Positions 12,901-25,800 of a stretch of 64,000 bases of DNA are shown here, in pieces. Within the stretch, counting starts at the first letter, position 1, and the number at the start of each line of letters is the position of its first letter. The translations under genes and the position numbers were made by a program. Origin of the DNA: Ectocarpus siliculosus (Eukaryota > Sar > Phaeophyceae > Ectocarpales > Ectocarpaceae); the NCBI GenBank assembly GCA_000310025.1, contig FN648512.1, positions 62,001-126,000 of the forward strand. Reading direction: 5' to 3'. Under the pieces are notes generated by a model. It searched no databases, was not told the DNA's origin, and saw nothing but the letters and a program-made list of their open reading frames with translations.

Positions 12901-15900
12901 GACGTCAGCCGGTGGTACTGCTGTTCCCGCTTTGGAATGGCCGAGCGGAAACATGGCGGTCACGAGCGCTTGCTGCCTTACAAACGTAGAGAATGACATG
13001 GTCTCGTTTCTTCACCTACCCACCCCGATCTTCTTCGTCGGGGCAGAAACCGTTCGCCCTCCCCCCCGCTAGCGTTAGGTGGTGTCGACTTGTTTCTTAC
13101 CCAAACCGTGATGTGGTACACCGGGAAAGTCGCCATTGTCACTATGGCAGTTCGCCCTCCCCCTTCTATCTCCACCCCAATGATGTGCTCACCGTGATAC
13201 AGATGGCGCCCGCACTTAAGAACATCTTAATTTGCGTGAGGCTGGGGTTCTTAGTTGCCTGTTGAGGCTGCGAATGGCCATTATATAGGTTTTAGTGTGA
13301 GGTTCTTAACGGGGACCACTAAAATACGCTCATGTTCATGAGTTTTGGATTTTTTGAGCCTCATGTTCTTAACAGGTAGGTTCTTAAGTGCGGGCGCCAT
13401 CTGTAGCCGTTTCGACGTGACCCTTTTGATGTGTTTTTAGGAAGAAAAAAGCGTTCTGGATCCCGCTCTGCCCCCTGATGACCCGGAGAGGACACGTCTC
13501 GCAAAGGAGATCGAGCTCCAGGTGCGCAAATTGTTTGTGACCTACAGTATTTGTACACGTATTTATGTACTACGCCGGAACGGTCCGCGTCCCTCGACGT
13601 GAGGCTTGCCATGGAAGCTCTCACCAAGACTGACGCACGCGAAGAAATCTGTTCTCCTGCAGATCTCCTGCGTTCGTCGCTATGGTAAACATGCACAATG
13701 CCTCCCTCCCCTGTGACCAACCTACCCAACGAAAAAATCGTTTCTTGGAAGGTTCTTTGGAAAAGTATAAAAAAATGAGTCCAGTTCCTCCGCCAGGATG
13801 TTAGCATCGTTCATCTGAACCACCCCTTTGGATTTCAAATGGGAATGCGATGACGGGGTCTGGTACGTAGAAACATATTGTCATGCTCCCTTGAACGTGG
13901 TAGGGCAGAGCATTCACCTCCTCTCTGAATGGGCGCAAGGATTTACGACCTCGTCTTCCGTCTGACTCCCACAGCCTCAACCAATGTCGTTACAGGATAC
14001 CCGCATCCTGCATCAGACGAGTATGTTCGAGATAGTGGAGAAGGGGCTGTATTGGACCAGGGCTTTCATCAGGCAGCACTACCGGCGGCATGCTGCCCAC
14101 CTGGCTAGCAAAGCGTGAGTCGGTTAAAACCAGTAGGAGACGACAATCTGGGACAATAAAACCTCATGAAAATTTGGCATGACTCATGTTTTTCGTCTTT
14201 CAGGGAATTTTGGGTCAAATCCTCAAGATAGTATGTGTTCTTCGTTCCACCACATTGTGAGTCCCACCAGCTCACAAGATGTTTGAGAACAGTATGTGCC
14301 AACAAACAGAAACCAAGAGTTTAATAAAAAGCATCTCTCGACGCAATGACCAGAGGTTCGCGACACACGTTCGCGTGGTTGGAAGAAGAGCTGTATGTCC
14401 TTGACGAAGTGGTGGCCTTTTCGACTAAGAAGCTAGACGGGGCCGCTGAAGTCCTGGAACAGGAGTTTTTCAGGTGGTGTTGTTCATACTGTTGTTGTTG
14501 AAAGTTTCGGCGTTGCTAGTGCCGTGGGTGCTTACCTCATTAGCACCATCTCTTGACGTCGCGCCATCTCTTGACGTCCGTCCCACTGCCTTCGAAAACT
14601 ACGTGTAGTGTTTCCAAAGACGATTCCCGCCCAGGCTGAAGAAGGCGTAGTATCGTCTCGGTCTCCTGTCTGTGGCGTCGTACTTTTCGTATCCCCGACG
14701 ATAAGGTTAGGGTTGTGGTCTAAGGGCCGGATTTCTACGAATTACGATTTACACATGTATGCTCTTTGAGCATGCAATTCTCAAAGTCGCCAGATAAAAA
14801 AACGTCGTCAAAACTGGCGTTTAACATGCACTACGTCGAATTTGCATATCACCATCACCGTGTGTTGGTGCCAACTTCCATTCGTTCTCCCAGGGGTTGG
14901 CTTTCGGACCAGATATCACGCGCGGGGAAGCAGCGGTTGATGATTGATCTTGAGCAGGTGAGCCTGGGTCCTTCAGAGTATCACCCTAATATAACCTCCA
15001 ACTGTAATTCCCACCCTTCTGTGAATTGCCTTCATTCGCCCATGAGGATTGTATACGATTGACAATGCCGAGGACGCCACCCCAACAGCAACTCTTGGCT
15101 AGATGAAACAATGACGGAAGAACGTAACCCGGTTGTCCTATGGTTGGGTATGAAAAGAAATTGGACTTGTGTATCTCGTCCGCTACTGAATCTACAGGAA
15201 AATCTCTTGGAGTCGGAAACGGCCCGTCTTTTGAAAGAAAATGAACACGCCTCCAAGTGCCGGGAAAACCTCCAGGAGCTTCTCAAAGCTTACCACATCG
15301 ATGCACAACTCGGGGCAGAACGGTGAGTCCTGGCGGTTGAGCCAGCAAGCTTACAGCAAGCTGGTGGGAATTTTGGCTGATTCCGTGAATACGTCATTTC
15401 TCTGAACCGCCATGAGTCTTGAGGTTTCACCACTCTCAACAAATGACTCTCAATCAGACTATTTTAGGCGATAGCACCTGGCTTGTGACTACTTCTTACG
15501 TCTGATGAAGTACCCATCAATCTTCCACCTTTCATCAGCACATACCCGAGAACTTTGATCACCCTTATCGCTGGGGATGTCGGTGGGCTTTTTTCTCACA
15601 ATGGAGGTGCAGCCAAGTCGTGTCTTGTGTGGCGTTGAAGACTAGTCGGCTCCAAACCTTTGTTGATTCTTCCTTCAACAACCCGTTGCGGATTACTCTA
15701 GGGTGGGAGCGGAACTAGCCAATACCGCCTCGGAGGAAGGCACAGACGAAAGGTTCTTGTGGACCACACGGGTAACCAGGCTCAAGGTATATGTCGTTGT
15801 TGTTCGAATGGCGTTTCTGATGTTGTTTTGACTGCCGTTTATCCTTTGGTACTGGCCACCTTTGTAGCACCTTCGCACTCTTCAATTTGCGGTATATGAC

Positions 15901-18900
15901 CAATATTGTAGGTAGAAGGCTTGCCCGACCACTGTTCCCAGCAAAACCACTTGCTGAAAAAATGTGCTACGTCCCGCTAGAAGAAGGGCAGTCGAACTTT
16001 CTCCTCACGCAATCAACCCAAAATCATGCCTAGTATCTTCCTTCGGAAACCTCACCTATGTCCCTCTGACCAGAACAAGGAACAGAGCGTTCGCGGAAAG
16101 GTTCAGGCGTCCTTACAGAGGGGTCTGGAGGAGGAGATCGCCTCCGAAGACAGGTAAGTAGGAATCGTGTACATGATTATTGCACACACTTCTTGCTCAA
16201 GTTGTGACTGGCGAGCGAGTAGCGTGAATCCCACCCTTGATCGCGACACTTGAGGGAGAACAATGTGCATTCGTAATGAAGAAGTAGACACAGTTGATGA
16301 AGCGTTCCTATGATTTTTGGAGGTCTTTGACATAGGTCCGAAGCGGTAGCGTATCCACGGCCCAACCAAATGCTGCGTCGAGGTGCTAGCCTGGACGCGC
16401 AAGTAACCCCAGGGAAAGCACCATGATCATGCCCACTACATGTCACAATCAGGAGAACCACGACGTTGCACAAACACACTTTCAAGCTCAATACCGGGTT
16501 TCTACTCCTCGGGGGTATTACTTTTCATCGTCCTCTTTACACAAAGGGCATTTGGGATTTAGTCATTTATCTCTTCGCTACGGACGATCCCAGATGCCCC
16601 AACGTTGCATGTTTTCTGGCATGACTTGTACACATTGATTCATTCTGTGGTGGCACCAGCTACCTCGATGTGCCATCGGCAAGGGGTTCCCTCTTGCTGT
16701 TGTCATCGGTACTTGCGTGACCCGGCTGAATGTCAGGTACATACGCCGAAAGGACCGTAAACCGGCGCCCGAATAGACGGGACGAACGCAGACACACACA
16801 CACACACTAGACGAGGATGCGAAGGCCGGCGAGGCCTGTGAATCGTTTTAACCCTGTCGTGTTGTTGTTCATTCGGCACTCTCAAGGTACCTTACCGAGG
16901 AAGTGACGATCACCGGAGACGTTGCTGACGCTCCTATCGCGCATTTCGCCAAGATTAAGGCCTCCTTGGTGGAGCCCCCGCGTCACCCCGCACATATGTC
17001 TTTCGAGTCATGGAGGAAGGTTTACAGGTGAATAACTTGAGTCGCTTCCAGTGCGCTACTCGCAGAACAGCTACTGAAGCTCGAGGATACAAGCTGCGCC
17101 ACAACGGCCCTCTTGCCCCGATGAATCAGGGCTGTGAGTGTTGAACGAAGAAGGACTGAGCGTGAGGCCCTCAGAGCGAACGAATATCTACCTGTGGCAT
17201 ACAAATATGGGCAACATGAACGACCACAACAACTAATGGTTGTTTCTTCTTCGAACGTACCCGCAACCCGCAGGGCGCAGCCTTGGCTAGCGGCGCAAAC
17301 CCAGGCAGAAAACAAGAGAAAGGCGGCTAGAGCGAGCACCATTGACGGTCTTGAGGTAAAATCTACTACTTCAGTAGTACTTTTGTGCGGGACTGACATT
17401 ATGGCGAATATGTCTGATCCAATGAACTAGGTTCTGCGTGTCTCCCCGCGACTGTCACTCGCTTCTCCCATAGCGTAGAGGCCTTCTTCTCGGTAGCACC
17501 TTGGGGGGACCTGATGCCAATTCTCATGCAGTGCAAAGATCTGCTCTATGGCCTCACATCACCCTGGCGCGACAGTAAGTGCCCCCTTCCAGTTACAATG
17601 TGACAGAGAGAGTGCTTGACGTTGCGAGTAGTGGCGCGATGTCTGATCACCTCAACGATATAGGTTGGTTAACCCCCCTCCCCTCTCCGCAATAACGGCA
17701 GGAAATGCGGGCGGTGGTTGCTGCAGCGAAGAGTCAGGAGGCGTTCGCCGCAAAGGAGGTCGCTTCTCTCAAGGCCGAGATCGAGGCCTTTCAGAAACGC
17801 TTGGCGTTCAAACGCTCGGGCGCCCCCGAAGGTATCGACCAGCACCTCGAATCCAACCATGCTGGCGATGAATATAGCTCTATCGCGTATTGTGAATACG
17901 CAGAGACACAGAGCCTCTGCTGCATTACGGCTTTTCAGAGTCTGGTTCGTTTTCGTCCGTATCTCTGCCTATCTCGTATTTTGCCTCGGTTTTGTGAAGG
18001 TGCTGCTCAAGAGCCGCTGTCGGACGATGAGCGAATCCGCATGGAGGTGAGAGTCGATCAGCCGGAGGGGCACACGAGCATGCTTGGATCCGATTAACGA
18101 CCAATACCATCGGTGCCTTTGGTGATCTCATCCACTTGGCATCACCACAACCAGTATCCACTTTGGACCAATCATCTGATAACCTGATACACGCACTTTG
18201 TGAAGTATCAATCATAGGATGACCAAACAACTGTGAACCATGCGCTTGAAATATTTACAATTTACTCAAGCTCGCTTCTACTCTCCTGGAGTTTTGGTTA
18301 GATGAGGCGATCGTCCTACATAACCATTGACTCCCATGGTACGTCCCTAAACTTGTAGATGGGTCAGAAAAACGCCTGTAGCGCACTAACCACAACGCGA
18401 GACAGACAATGCTTGTGCTCGCCTGCTGAGTATGGCTTTTCTATATGTACGTTTTCATGCTGGTAGGAGTGCCTTGGTTGCTTGACGCAACAACGTGGGA
18501 ACTACACAAACGGGAAAACCATGTTGGCACCGAACGCCGCTAATTATTTGTGTCCAGGGAAACGGACGCTTGCCATGGTTTTACTTTTCAGCATGAAATG
18601 TATGCGAAGTACACGACGCGTCAACCTGTTATCTGTCGTTAGGGCGTGACGGACTACAGTACCTAAAGGGGTCGGCAGTTTCTCCTTGTCATTGAGCCTA
18701 TCGACAGTCGGCCGCATACGGTTTTACGACCTTGTCTCTTGGAATGACGAGGTCCGCTCTAGGCCTATTCAGAATGCGGTGTGCCCCGAAGTGATTATAT
18801 TTAGTGAAGATCTTAACTCTATATGCCGTTTCCCATACATATGTGTAGCCATGAATACACGCCTTCAAGTATTTGGCACGGGAATGAGGTAAGCACACAT

Positions 18901-21748
18901 CCAGCCGGAAGTTCGACTCCCCCCCGGTTTGTCGCCCTACGGTTGTCGAGGTTTCCAACCAGGCCATCGGGGCGAACGAATCCTCACCCTTGTCTGGCAG
19001 ATCGATCTGGCAAAGGCTAAGGAGAAGTTGGAGGATCAAGAGGAACGGCTTGAGAGAAGAAGGACGGCCAACTCTCATAAAAACGAGGAGCTGAAAAAGA
19101 AGGAGGCGGACCTCGAAGCGGTACGTGTGCGACCAGGTCCACGATTGGGTTTGAATGACGCTTTCCCCAAAACGTTCATGCTATTTTATCTGTGCTCAAG
19201 GCTGATCATTGAAGACTTGAATGAATTTCAAAGTGCACCCAGGTTTGGGGTGATCGAACCTCACCAAGAATTCCTGGCAAAGATGGGAGGGCCCACCCAA
19301 AAGCTCTTGTGGTCTATTGGAAAATGGGTGTTGAGTTGATGGAATTTGCTACTTGGCCAACACTCTGTGACTTCGGGGAATGTTTCTTCGTCGAGCAGAT
19401 ACAATATACTAGGGTTTATTGATGTAATGGTCGAATTACAGCCTCGTTAGTTGTCGGAAACCCGGGGTCATGAGTGAAAAAAATAGCCCTCTCTTTGTCA
19501 TTCTGTGGACAAGAGCACACAGCGACTGTAGCAAGTTGAGTAACGAGGGGAACCTACAGAGCGCGTGAAAGAGACGACAACACAGTAGCGGCCGCCCAAC
19601 GTAGTGGCGACAGAATAGCAAAACTCTCGCAATCCCCTCCCTTTTCTTTCGAAGGTGAGGGAAAGAGCTCGGGAACATTCGGTATCTTGTCGGGTGTTGT
19701 GGATGGCGTGTACTATTTGAGGACTTGGTCAGTTTCGGGAGCCCTGTATTCGCAGTAGCAGTCCCTCGGCTGGTATTTCGTGGGGGGAGAGAGGCGTTTT
19801 TGTGACAGTTAAAACCGTGCATCGCTGCCCATACGGCTGGCGAGACGATGCCCGTTCCGCGTGTCTCTCTCCCCAGCACGTGGCCTAGAAACCGCATAAA
19901 TCATGACGCAATTCGAAAGGAAACAACGGTAAACATGAATAATACCGGATACACATGGTTCGATGTTGGACACAAAAACAAAATGTACATAGTTCAGGTT
20001 GCGCCTATAGTGCTAAACCAGTCGTCGTCCCGCGTTGTGCGTACACCATCAATCCGATGCGTAGTCGGTTTCGTTTCCAACGTGTACGCCAGAACCTGTT
20101 GTACGCACAGCCATTCTACTGCATGCTACGAGTTCGTCTACAGCAATACGCTGTCACTTTGGATCACGACGTTCATGCACCACCGCTAGGAAATCACGGC
20201 AGAGGAGGAAAGACACTCCAGGCAGGCTGCAGCAATGAGTGCCTTCCGGGCCGCCGAGAGAGATGACAGGGCGGCACAGTTCGGGAAGGACCACGCCGAC
20301 GCCGCCGTGGAGAGAATGAAGCACCGCATAGAGAAGCTGAAGGAAATACAGGTACTGCTACAGGCGAAGGTGTGAACTGATTGATATCCTCAGGAGTGAC
20401 ACTTTGAGACCGGTTCGAACGATTCTCTGCTTTCATAGTTCAATAATAGTGACCACTCTGTGGCTTCGTTCCGAAAACCATTCGGGAGGACGAGCGAGGG
20501 GTTTCGAGCCTCTCTGTAGTCGAAATTCCCAACGTGTTCACTTTCAAGCGCACGAGCAGTACGAGCGCCTCTCTCGGCATACGTGTTTTGTTCGGTACCG
20601 TAACCCTTGCCATGCATCGTTTGGTACATTGCTTACAGGACGGTCTCAGCGACAAGACACCTGAGAAGCAGAAGGGGAAGAAAAAGGGGTTCATGGGCAC
20701 AATGGTGGAGTTTGCTCTTGGCACTGGCGGGTGAGAGGATGCACGCTGCTGCTTCCCAAACTCTCAGTTTCGAAGCAGCAGCTCTCGTATTCAATGGTTA
20801 AGAATGCGTGGGTGCAGTGCATCGGAACATCCCACGGTGCCGTCCTTAATCTCCAATAGTTCGTCTTTCTGGGACGAACCTTTTAGCTTGTGCGTATATG
20901 CCAACGCCCACGTTGTTGCATCAATTATGTGGACCCATCGTGTGTCAGGGAAGATGACGATGTCAGTGAGGCACAAGAGTTGGACTACGCCAAACAGACT
21001 CAGCTTATCGCCAAGAAGGCCAAGCTCGCATTGGTGAACCGGCAAATAGAAGATCTCAAGAGGGCCAAGAAAACCATCTCCTCGGATTACGCGTCTGCAG
21101 ACGCCCAGCTCATGCTTGCCGAGGTAAGCAAGGACTTTCACTTTTCCGTCTTTCGCTGTCTGTTTTGGTACTTTGATGGTTTGGGGAACACCTAGGCTAA
21201 CCGAAAGCAGGGTTGTTGAGGGCCGAGAAGGCGCGTGTGTACGGCCCAATGTACCCCGAAACATTCCGCAAGAGATGTACCATCGCGGGCAACAGCGAGA
21301 ACGCCAACACTTCCGGAGCGTTTCGAATCAACTGTCTGTGTAGTCGTGCGACCGGCCAAGCAGCCTTTTGAAAAATCGTCGTGGGCGTCTTCATGTCGCA
21401 GGACGCACTTGTCGGAGATGAAAGCGGCCAGGAGGCAACAGCGGAAGCTCAGAAGCTGCAAAAACGAGTGAGAGAAGCGAAGCAGAGAGCAATGGACGCC
21501 AAGGAACAGCTAGAAAATGAACGCCAACAGACAAAAAAGGTGAAGTAAGAACGATGCCAATGACCGTTGGTGTGAAAAGGACAAGCGTTTGGATGCTTGT
21601 AAGTCCATACAACGGCAGGTAGTTGATCCGATGTATTAGGGACATCGCGAGGGTCATGAAAGAATTCCGTGGCAATCCGAGGCAGGAGACGGGACTCGGT
21701 CAGAGCACACCTGATAGCATTGACTATTCCAAACGCTTTCAGCCATAG
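990..21748 (+). CDS. Giant LRR / IQ / B-box / coiled-coil protein (about 2206 aa, 34 exons)
   Basis: Exons: 990-1369, 2385-2597, 3032-3111, 3756-3904, 4812-6719, 6800-6846, 6944-7099, 7587-7689, 8258-8365, 8809-8980, 9251-9564, 9880-10016, 10373-10589, 11188-11328, 11701-11802, 12148-12407, 12547-12661, 13441-13521, 13996-14114, 14354-14473, 14894-14957, 15198-15322, 15702-15786, 16074-16153, 16887-17027, 17130-17355, 17702-17831, 18000-18046, 19001-19120, 20190-20351, 20639-20730, 20949-21123, 21402-21544, 21640-21748. The sum is 6621 nt, a multiple of three ending in TAG, and every junction phase matches. Domains: LRRs about 123-360 and 600-720 with Ser/Gly-rich inserts, IQ motifs about 865-1030, B-box about 1228-1275, further IQ-like helices about 1376-1610, then charged coiled coil to about 2170. 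Start 990 has a GCCGCC context; 951 is an alternative. Exon 1 and its donor are the weakest part. The likely role is a calmodulin-binding structural scaffold. That is inferred; I do not recognise a named orthologue. Confidence 0.8.
2385..6719 (+). other. Leucine-rich repeat block of the giant gene
   Basis: Four exons encode cysteine-containing LRRs of the AMN1/F-box type, with the repeated pattern L-x-x-L-x-(L/I)-x-x-C and phrases such as LVTLDLSGC and LLSLDLSSCMGLTD. The joins are 2597/3032, 3111/3756 and 3904/4812. The first intron inside the block uses a TAG acceptor and the next a GC donor at 3112. In the 1908-nt exon the repeats are interrupted by Gly/Ser-rich stretches (about 5250-5400 and 5690-5900), resume at about 5940-6180, and are followed by a Ser/Pro-rich linker before the first IQ-like helix. 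LRRs of this kind usually bind protein partners. Confidence 0.82.
6560..8365 (+). other. IQ-motif cluster of the giant gene
   Basis: Basic IQ-type helices are read across five exons. Visible cores are KSIQGLVREHHSRKR, AAKIQSLWRRYTAR and IGFQLLWRGYFVRTRYR. An earlier degenerate helix (ALRHFRDRRARALM) ends the large LRR exon. The pattern (I/L/V)Q-x3-(R/K)-x4-(R/K) is the calmodulin or light-chain binding signature. The micro-exon 6800-6846 is supported by phase alone. The donor at 7690 (gttcgg) is weak but required by the frame. Confidence 0.75.
9880..10589 (+). other. B-box zinc finger of the giant gene, split by an intron
   Basis: Exon 9880-10016 ends in a Cys-rich segment, and exon 10373-10589 continues it in phase. 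The joined order is C-x2-C-x8-C-x2-C-x4-C, then CSTHVH, then GRLGHDLVP. This gives the C/H spacing expected of a B-box zinc finger. B-boxes bind two zinc ions and mediate protein contacts, usually near coiled coils. Here one lies between two IQ clusters, followed by a Lys/Ala-rich helix. Confidence 0.72.
10722..11085. mobile_element. 364-bp non-autonomous insertion with 14-bp target duplication
   Basis: The segment is flanked by perfect 14-bp direct repeats, CCTCCGTAGCTTCG, at 10708-10721 and 11086-11099. A diverged copy lies at about 29768-30118. It has no coding capacity and no obvious terminal inverted repeats. A long target duplication favours target-primed retroposition (SINE-like), but the class is not certain. 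It sits inside the intron between exons 10373-10589 and 11188-11328 and does not disturb the reading frame. Confidence 0.8.
13200..13403. mobile_element. 204-bp MITE, Tc1/mariner type, TA target duplication
   Basis: The element has 24-bp perfect terminal inverted repeats that start CAGATGGCGCCCGCACTTAA. They occupy 13200-13223 and, inverted, 13380-13403. A TA dinucleotide flanks both ends (13198-13199 and 13404-13405), the target duplication expected of Tc1/mariner transposases. GTTCTTAA-like subterminal motifs recur inside. It encodes nothing and lies in the intron between exons 12547-12661 and 13441-13521. Confidence 0.88.
18906..18978 (-). repeat. tRNA-derived SINE head
   Basis: Read on the minus strand this resembles a degenerate tRNA: GCCCCGATGG, an A-box-like TGGCCTGGTTGG and a B-box-like GTCGAACTTCC at tRNA spacing. 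It matches the element at 30733-30800, sharing the GCCCCG-nTGG start and an AACCTCGA block. The stems do not pair fully, so it is not a functional tRNA gene. It lies in the intron 18047-19000. Confidence 0.5.
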
Positions 21749-22809
21749 AATTTGTTTGTTTGTTTGTTTTTCTTCACATTAAACTCGTGTCAGTTGCTAA
21801 TCCCAAAATCTAGCAAAGACTCGGCCCGTGGTCACAAAAATGTTAAAGCCATCAGAAGATCTAAAGAACACGCACACTATTAGCAAGAAAAGGGTACACA
21901 AGCCCGAGGAGGTACACCTACAATCCCTGCAGCACGTTTGCGTGCTCACAACTGAACTACACGCCCACACACTACAATTCGACTACAGCAGGCGGCATCA
22001 CCCCCTTTGTCCCGCACTTACTTCACCAAAATGGATGTTTGTTGACTACAGCGTACTGCTGTCTGAAGTGCTGTCTGTACAAAATAACACCATGGTGTAT
22101 GGTGCACAACAAGCTCGGGGCATGCAGCTGCTGTCTGAAGTGCTGTCAGAATGGTCCCGTGGACATACAATGAAGAAGAACAACCAACCAAAGCCATCAT
22201 TGCAATTGACAATCGCCCGAATCTATCCAGATCATCTGTGTTAGACACAGAAGTGTAAACATCGGTACTGACTAGGAATCGTTCCACATTGAAGGGGTCT
22301 TCCACGATGCAGGTACACAATTAAGGCACCCGGGTTATCCGCGCCATCTCTGCCGCGTCTCTCTACAAAACCAGTGACGTCATTACACACACCTAACACC
22401 TATATTCAGGAAAAAAAACGGAAAATAATTGACAACACAAGAGATAGATGTTTGTCCGTGCGACACGGTTCGATGCCGTCCGCATGCTCCGGTTCCGCTG
22501 CTGCTCCGGTGCCGCTGCTCCGGTGCCGCTTCTCCGGTGTCGCTGTGGCCAGTCCTAGCACGACCAAATTCGACCCGCTCCGCTTCGTACACGCTCTCGT
22601 TGCTGTCCTTCCCAGTCGGTTCCTCGCTTTCTCCCTCGTTGCACTTAGGGTTCTTGGTCTGAAAATTCTCGCGCCGAAGGGTCAACCAGCCCAGTCAGCT
22701 CGTCACCACCTGTCCCCTCCTTATTTGATGGCAAAACCAGGTTACTGAGACAGTACAGCTCCCTCTAGCAAGCATAGGGCCGTGTACATAGTGCCCGTCC
22801 ACCTTTCTG
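21749..22809 (+). other. Intergenic spacer between the two large (+) genes
   Basis: No gene is supported. It should contain the 3' UTR of the giant gene and the promoter and 5' UTR of the next. A 20-bp direct repeat (CTGCTGTCTGAAGTGCTGTC) occurs at about 22058-22077 and 22128-22147. GTTT repeats occur near 21750-21770. A longer transcript that reads through this spacer cannot be excluded. Confidence 0.4.
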
Positions 22810-25800
22810 ATGGCGTCTGCCTCCGCGCACAAAGATGAGATGGGCATTGCTGCCTGCACCGACGGCCTCGAGGCCCGCGCATCTGCACCTTTGTACCTGA
22901 CGCACCAGTGCCGACCCAACTCCACCACTACGCACGCCTTGCGGCGGGTGCGCCGTAGCAAGAAGGTATCGGTCCCTTGAGGGTGAGTCTAGCCCTGCTC
23001 GCTAGAAAGACCCCCCCCCTCGCTTTGGGTCATGCCTAAGCAAAACCTTGCCGAGGCAGCGAGGGGAAGAAGGGAGAATATCACTAGCGAAATCGTTCAT
23101 TGCTTACCATCGGCATGTTTGTGTTGCCTACCCGCGAAGAACACGAGACGACCTGGTCTCGTAAATCCGCCAGGGCGTTACAGTTTAGAGCAGCACCCGA
23201 CACCCAAAGGCAGGTGGATACTCATCAACAAGAGTGTGGGGCGCACCTCGATATTTTTCGACTGCGCTCCTTAGCAATGCATTGGACATACGTTCACAGG
23301 TAACGCAACCTCCTACACTCACATACCAACCCGTAGGCAGAACAGGTGGCACAAGCAAAATCAATTCTAGTGGAATTGCCAAGACGCCGGCTTGCACACA
23401 CGCACCCCTCTCCATCCTGTATCGAACAGCCTCCAGGTAGGGTGGCGCGGTGAACAACCATGTCCGATAGAAATCAAACTCTGCCGACCAATCTCAAGGC
23501 CTGTATCAACACAGGATCTGCAAAACGCCTCAGTTTACGACACGAGTCTGCCTTCCCAGCCCGCGACAATCGGGTGGGGCGCGAGAGAGATCACGCGGGG
23601 TGAATGAAGTGCCCACAAACTTTCAATATCAACCGTTTTACCTTCCTAAGTCTCTGAAGCTACCTTCACGCAAACATATCCATGCGACAGCGACGAGGCC
23701 GTGCTCCAAGGGACGGACGCAAGTGCGAAAAAGAGAAACGGAAGGATCCCGCCATTGAAAACAGTGACCCAAATTGTTCTCACTGGGAACAGTGGGAACA
23801 ACCGAGCACAACATACTATACGCCTTGCTTAGAAGGTATGAATGTCACCTTTCAGGCTAAAACAGCCGAACAATCGTACGAGATGCCGCAAAAGCACTGC
23901 CCACGCGATACCAACGTCTTGAATCTGCCTTGTTCTGCTACTGTCGTCGTGTGGTCGTTTGCTCTTTTCCTTGGTTCTGCTGCTCAGGAGAAAGCTGTAC
24001 AGAAAGCTAAAGAAGCCAAGGCAAAGGCAGAGTTGGATGCAGCCAGACGGGTGGCGGAGGAGATGGGCATGGGTAGCGTGGGTAAGGCTGATGGCATCAG
24101 GCTAGCCGCACACCGAATCAAGAGAAAAATCGCTGGGACCAAGGTGCGACACACTTTTTTCTGTACGGTGAACTTCGTCCTTTTGGGTGCAGGGTTTGGG
24201 TTTCGGGCTTGGTGGGACGGGTGTGGGTGGAAACCTGCGGATCCTACCACCGATTGAGTGCTACTCGCATGAGAACTTCCTCTTGTTTGTATATATACTG
24301 TAAGTTATCCAGAAGCTCTGGCCTTGGCACGTCAGTTTTTCATGCCGAACATGGTTATTGTAACTAGTTGAGGCGTCTCTTCCAGCTGCGTTGAACAAGG
24401 GAGGAATGTTTGTTTTGTCCGTTATTATCCCCTTTTTTCGAGTTTCCATCGGACATCGACCAGCCGAAACATAGCGCGAATGGGTCAAATACGACAAAGC
24501 AGAAAAAGTTCCCCGACGAACGGTATAGTACTTGGCCAGCAACGTCAGGAAAACAATAGCAGGATGTGGCAGGAAACGCCTTCCACAAGATGATTCGAAA
24601 GGTGGGTTACAAAACATACTAGAGGATTCAGGATTATCCGGGAATTTAGTCGCACCCCCTACCGCCGGGAACTTTCAATGCCGGCTATGATCTCATCGGC
24701 TAGGCCAAGCTCACTTCACCCCGCGCAGGGTTGTAAAGGGCTTAAATATCAAATCGAAACCAAGCAAGGAAGAAACAGCCACGTGCACCCTGCAAGAAAG
24801 TGTTGAATTTCACCCGTGGGAGCATCGATAACTGATACCAACGGTACCGTTCTAGAATATGTGACGGTCAAGGGGTTCAAACCAGACCTCCTCTTGGTCG
24901 CAGGGAGCGGACGTTTAGCGCCACACTTCGTGCAGGGTGTCGTTTCACCATGAAATTAAAAGAAGGCATGACGTCAACAAAGCACATCCAACTTTACATC
25001 ACATCAATACTATAGTACACTATTGGTTGATGACGGCTGGAATGGCTTCGGTTGAAGGGAAGAAATGCAATGCGAGGGGTGGGATTCATCGAAACTTTCA
25101 GATACATTAAGGCACCAGAGATCTATCCGATACCGTCGGTGAGTGCATGCATCACAACATTCGGGTTATATTGTGTCTTGTCGAAACTCTGCGACAGGAA
25201 CACTTCCAACCACGCAAGGATCGATTCCTACACACCTTCCAGCTTGGTGTTGGTTGTGGCCGATGACAATGCCACACTCACCGAGCTACAATGAGGATGG
25301 TATATTACGACTACCCTTCCTTTCCATGTTCCCGTACATGGAAATTTCTGTTCTTGTCTCAATATGTCACATAGACTCTACCAATCCGCGACTTGTCCTA
25401 ACGTGAGCACGCCGATGTATTGCGAATGTCCAGACGGTGTACGGAGGGGCGTTCGACAACGAGAATGCGGCTGTGGAAGCTGCCATTAAAAGTAGGCACA
25501 AGGCCAAGCTGGGCAAAGTCGAAGCAGTCGTCGAATTCGCCTTCACAGTCGGCGTGGAGGAGACCGATGCCATGGCCTCCAAACAGGTGTTTGGAACACA
25601 TTGTGTCGTCGTTGTTTTGGTGTTTGCACCTTGTTACTGTAGCTGTCCTCGTGGTCGAGATTCTCATCCTTGGACGATACGGTTCGACCGCCAGTGGAGG
25701 CTAATATCGTCGTATCGCAACCGCACACCGAGGGTGTGGCTTTCAATCTCGACGAACGCATTGTGAAAAAATATCTGCTTAATGGGGTGCTGAAGAGGAA

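Noticed and set aside
16730-16780. Possible exon reading YIRRKDRKPAPE after an AG acceptor
   Set aside because: It runs into a stop without a donor. The exon 16887-17027 joins the previous exon in perfect phase without it.
23100-23605. Possible extra exons of the MABP/EF-hand gene (about 23100-23300 and 23515-23600)
   Set aside because: They look somewhat protein-like, but their phases do not chain to the next firm exon at 23988, while 22965 joins 23988 directly.
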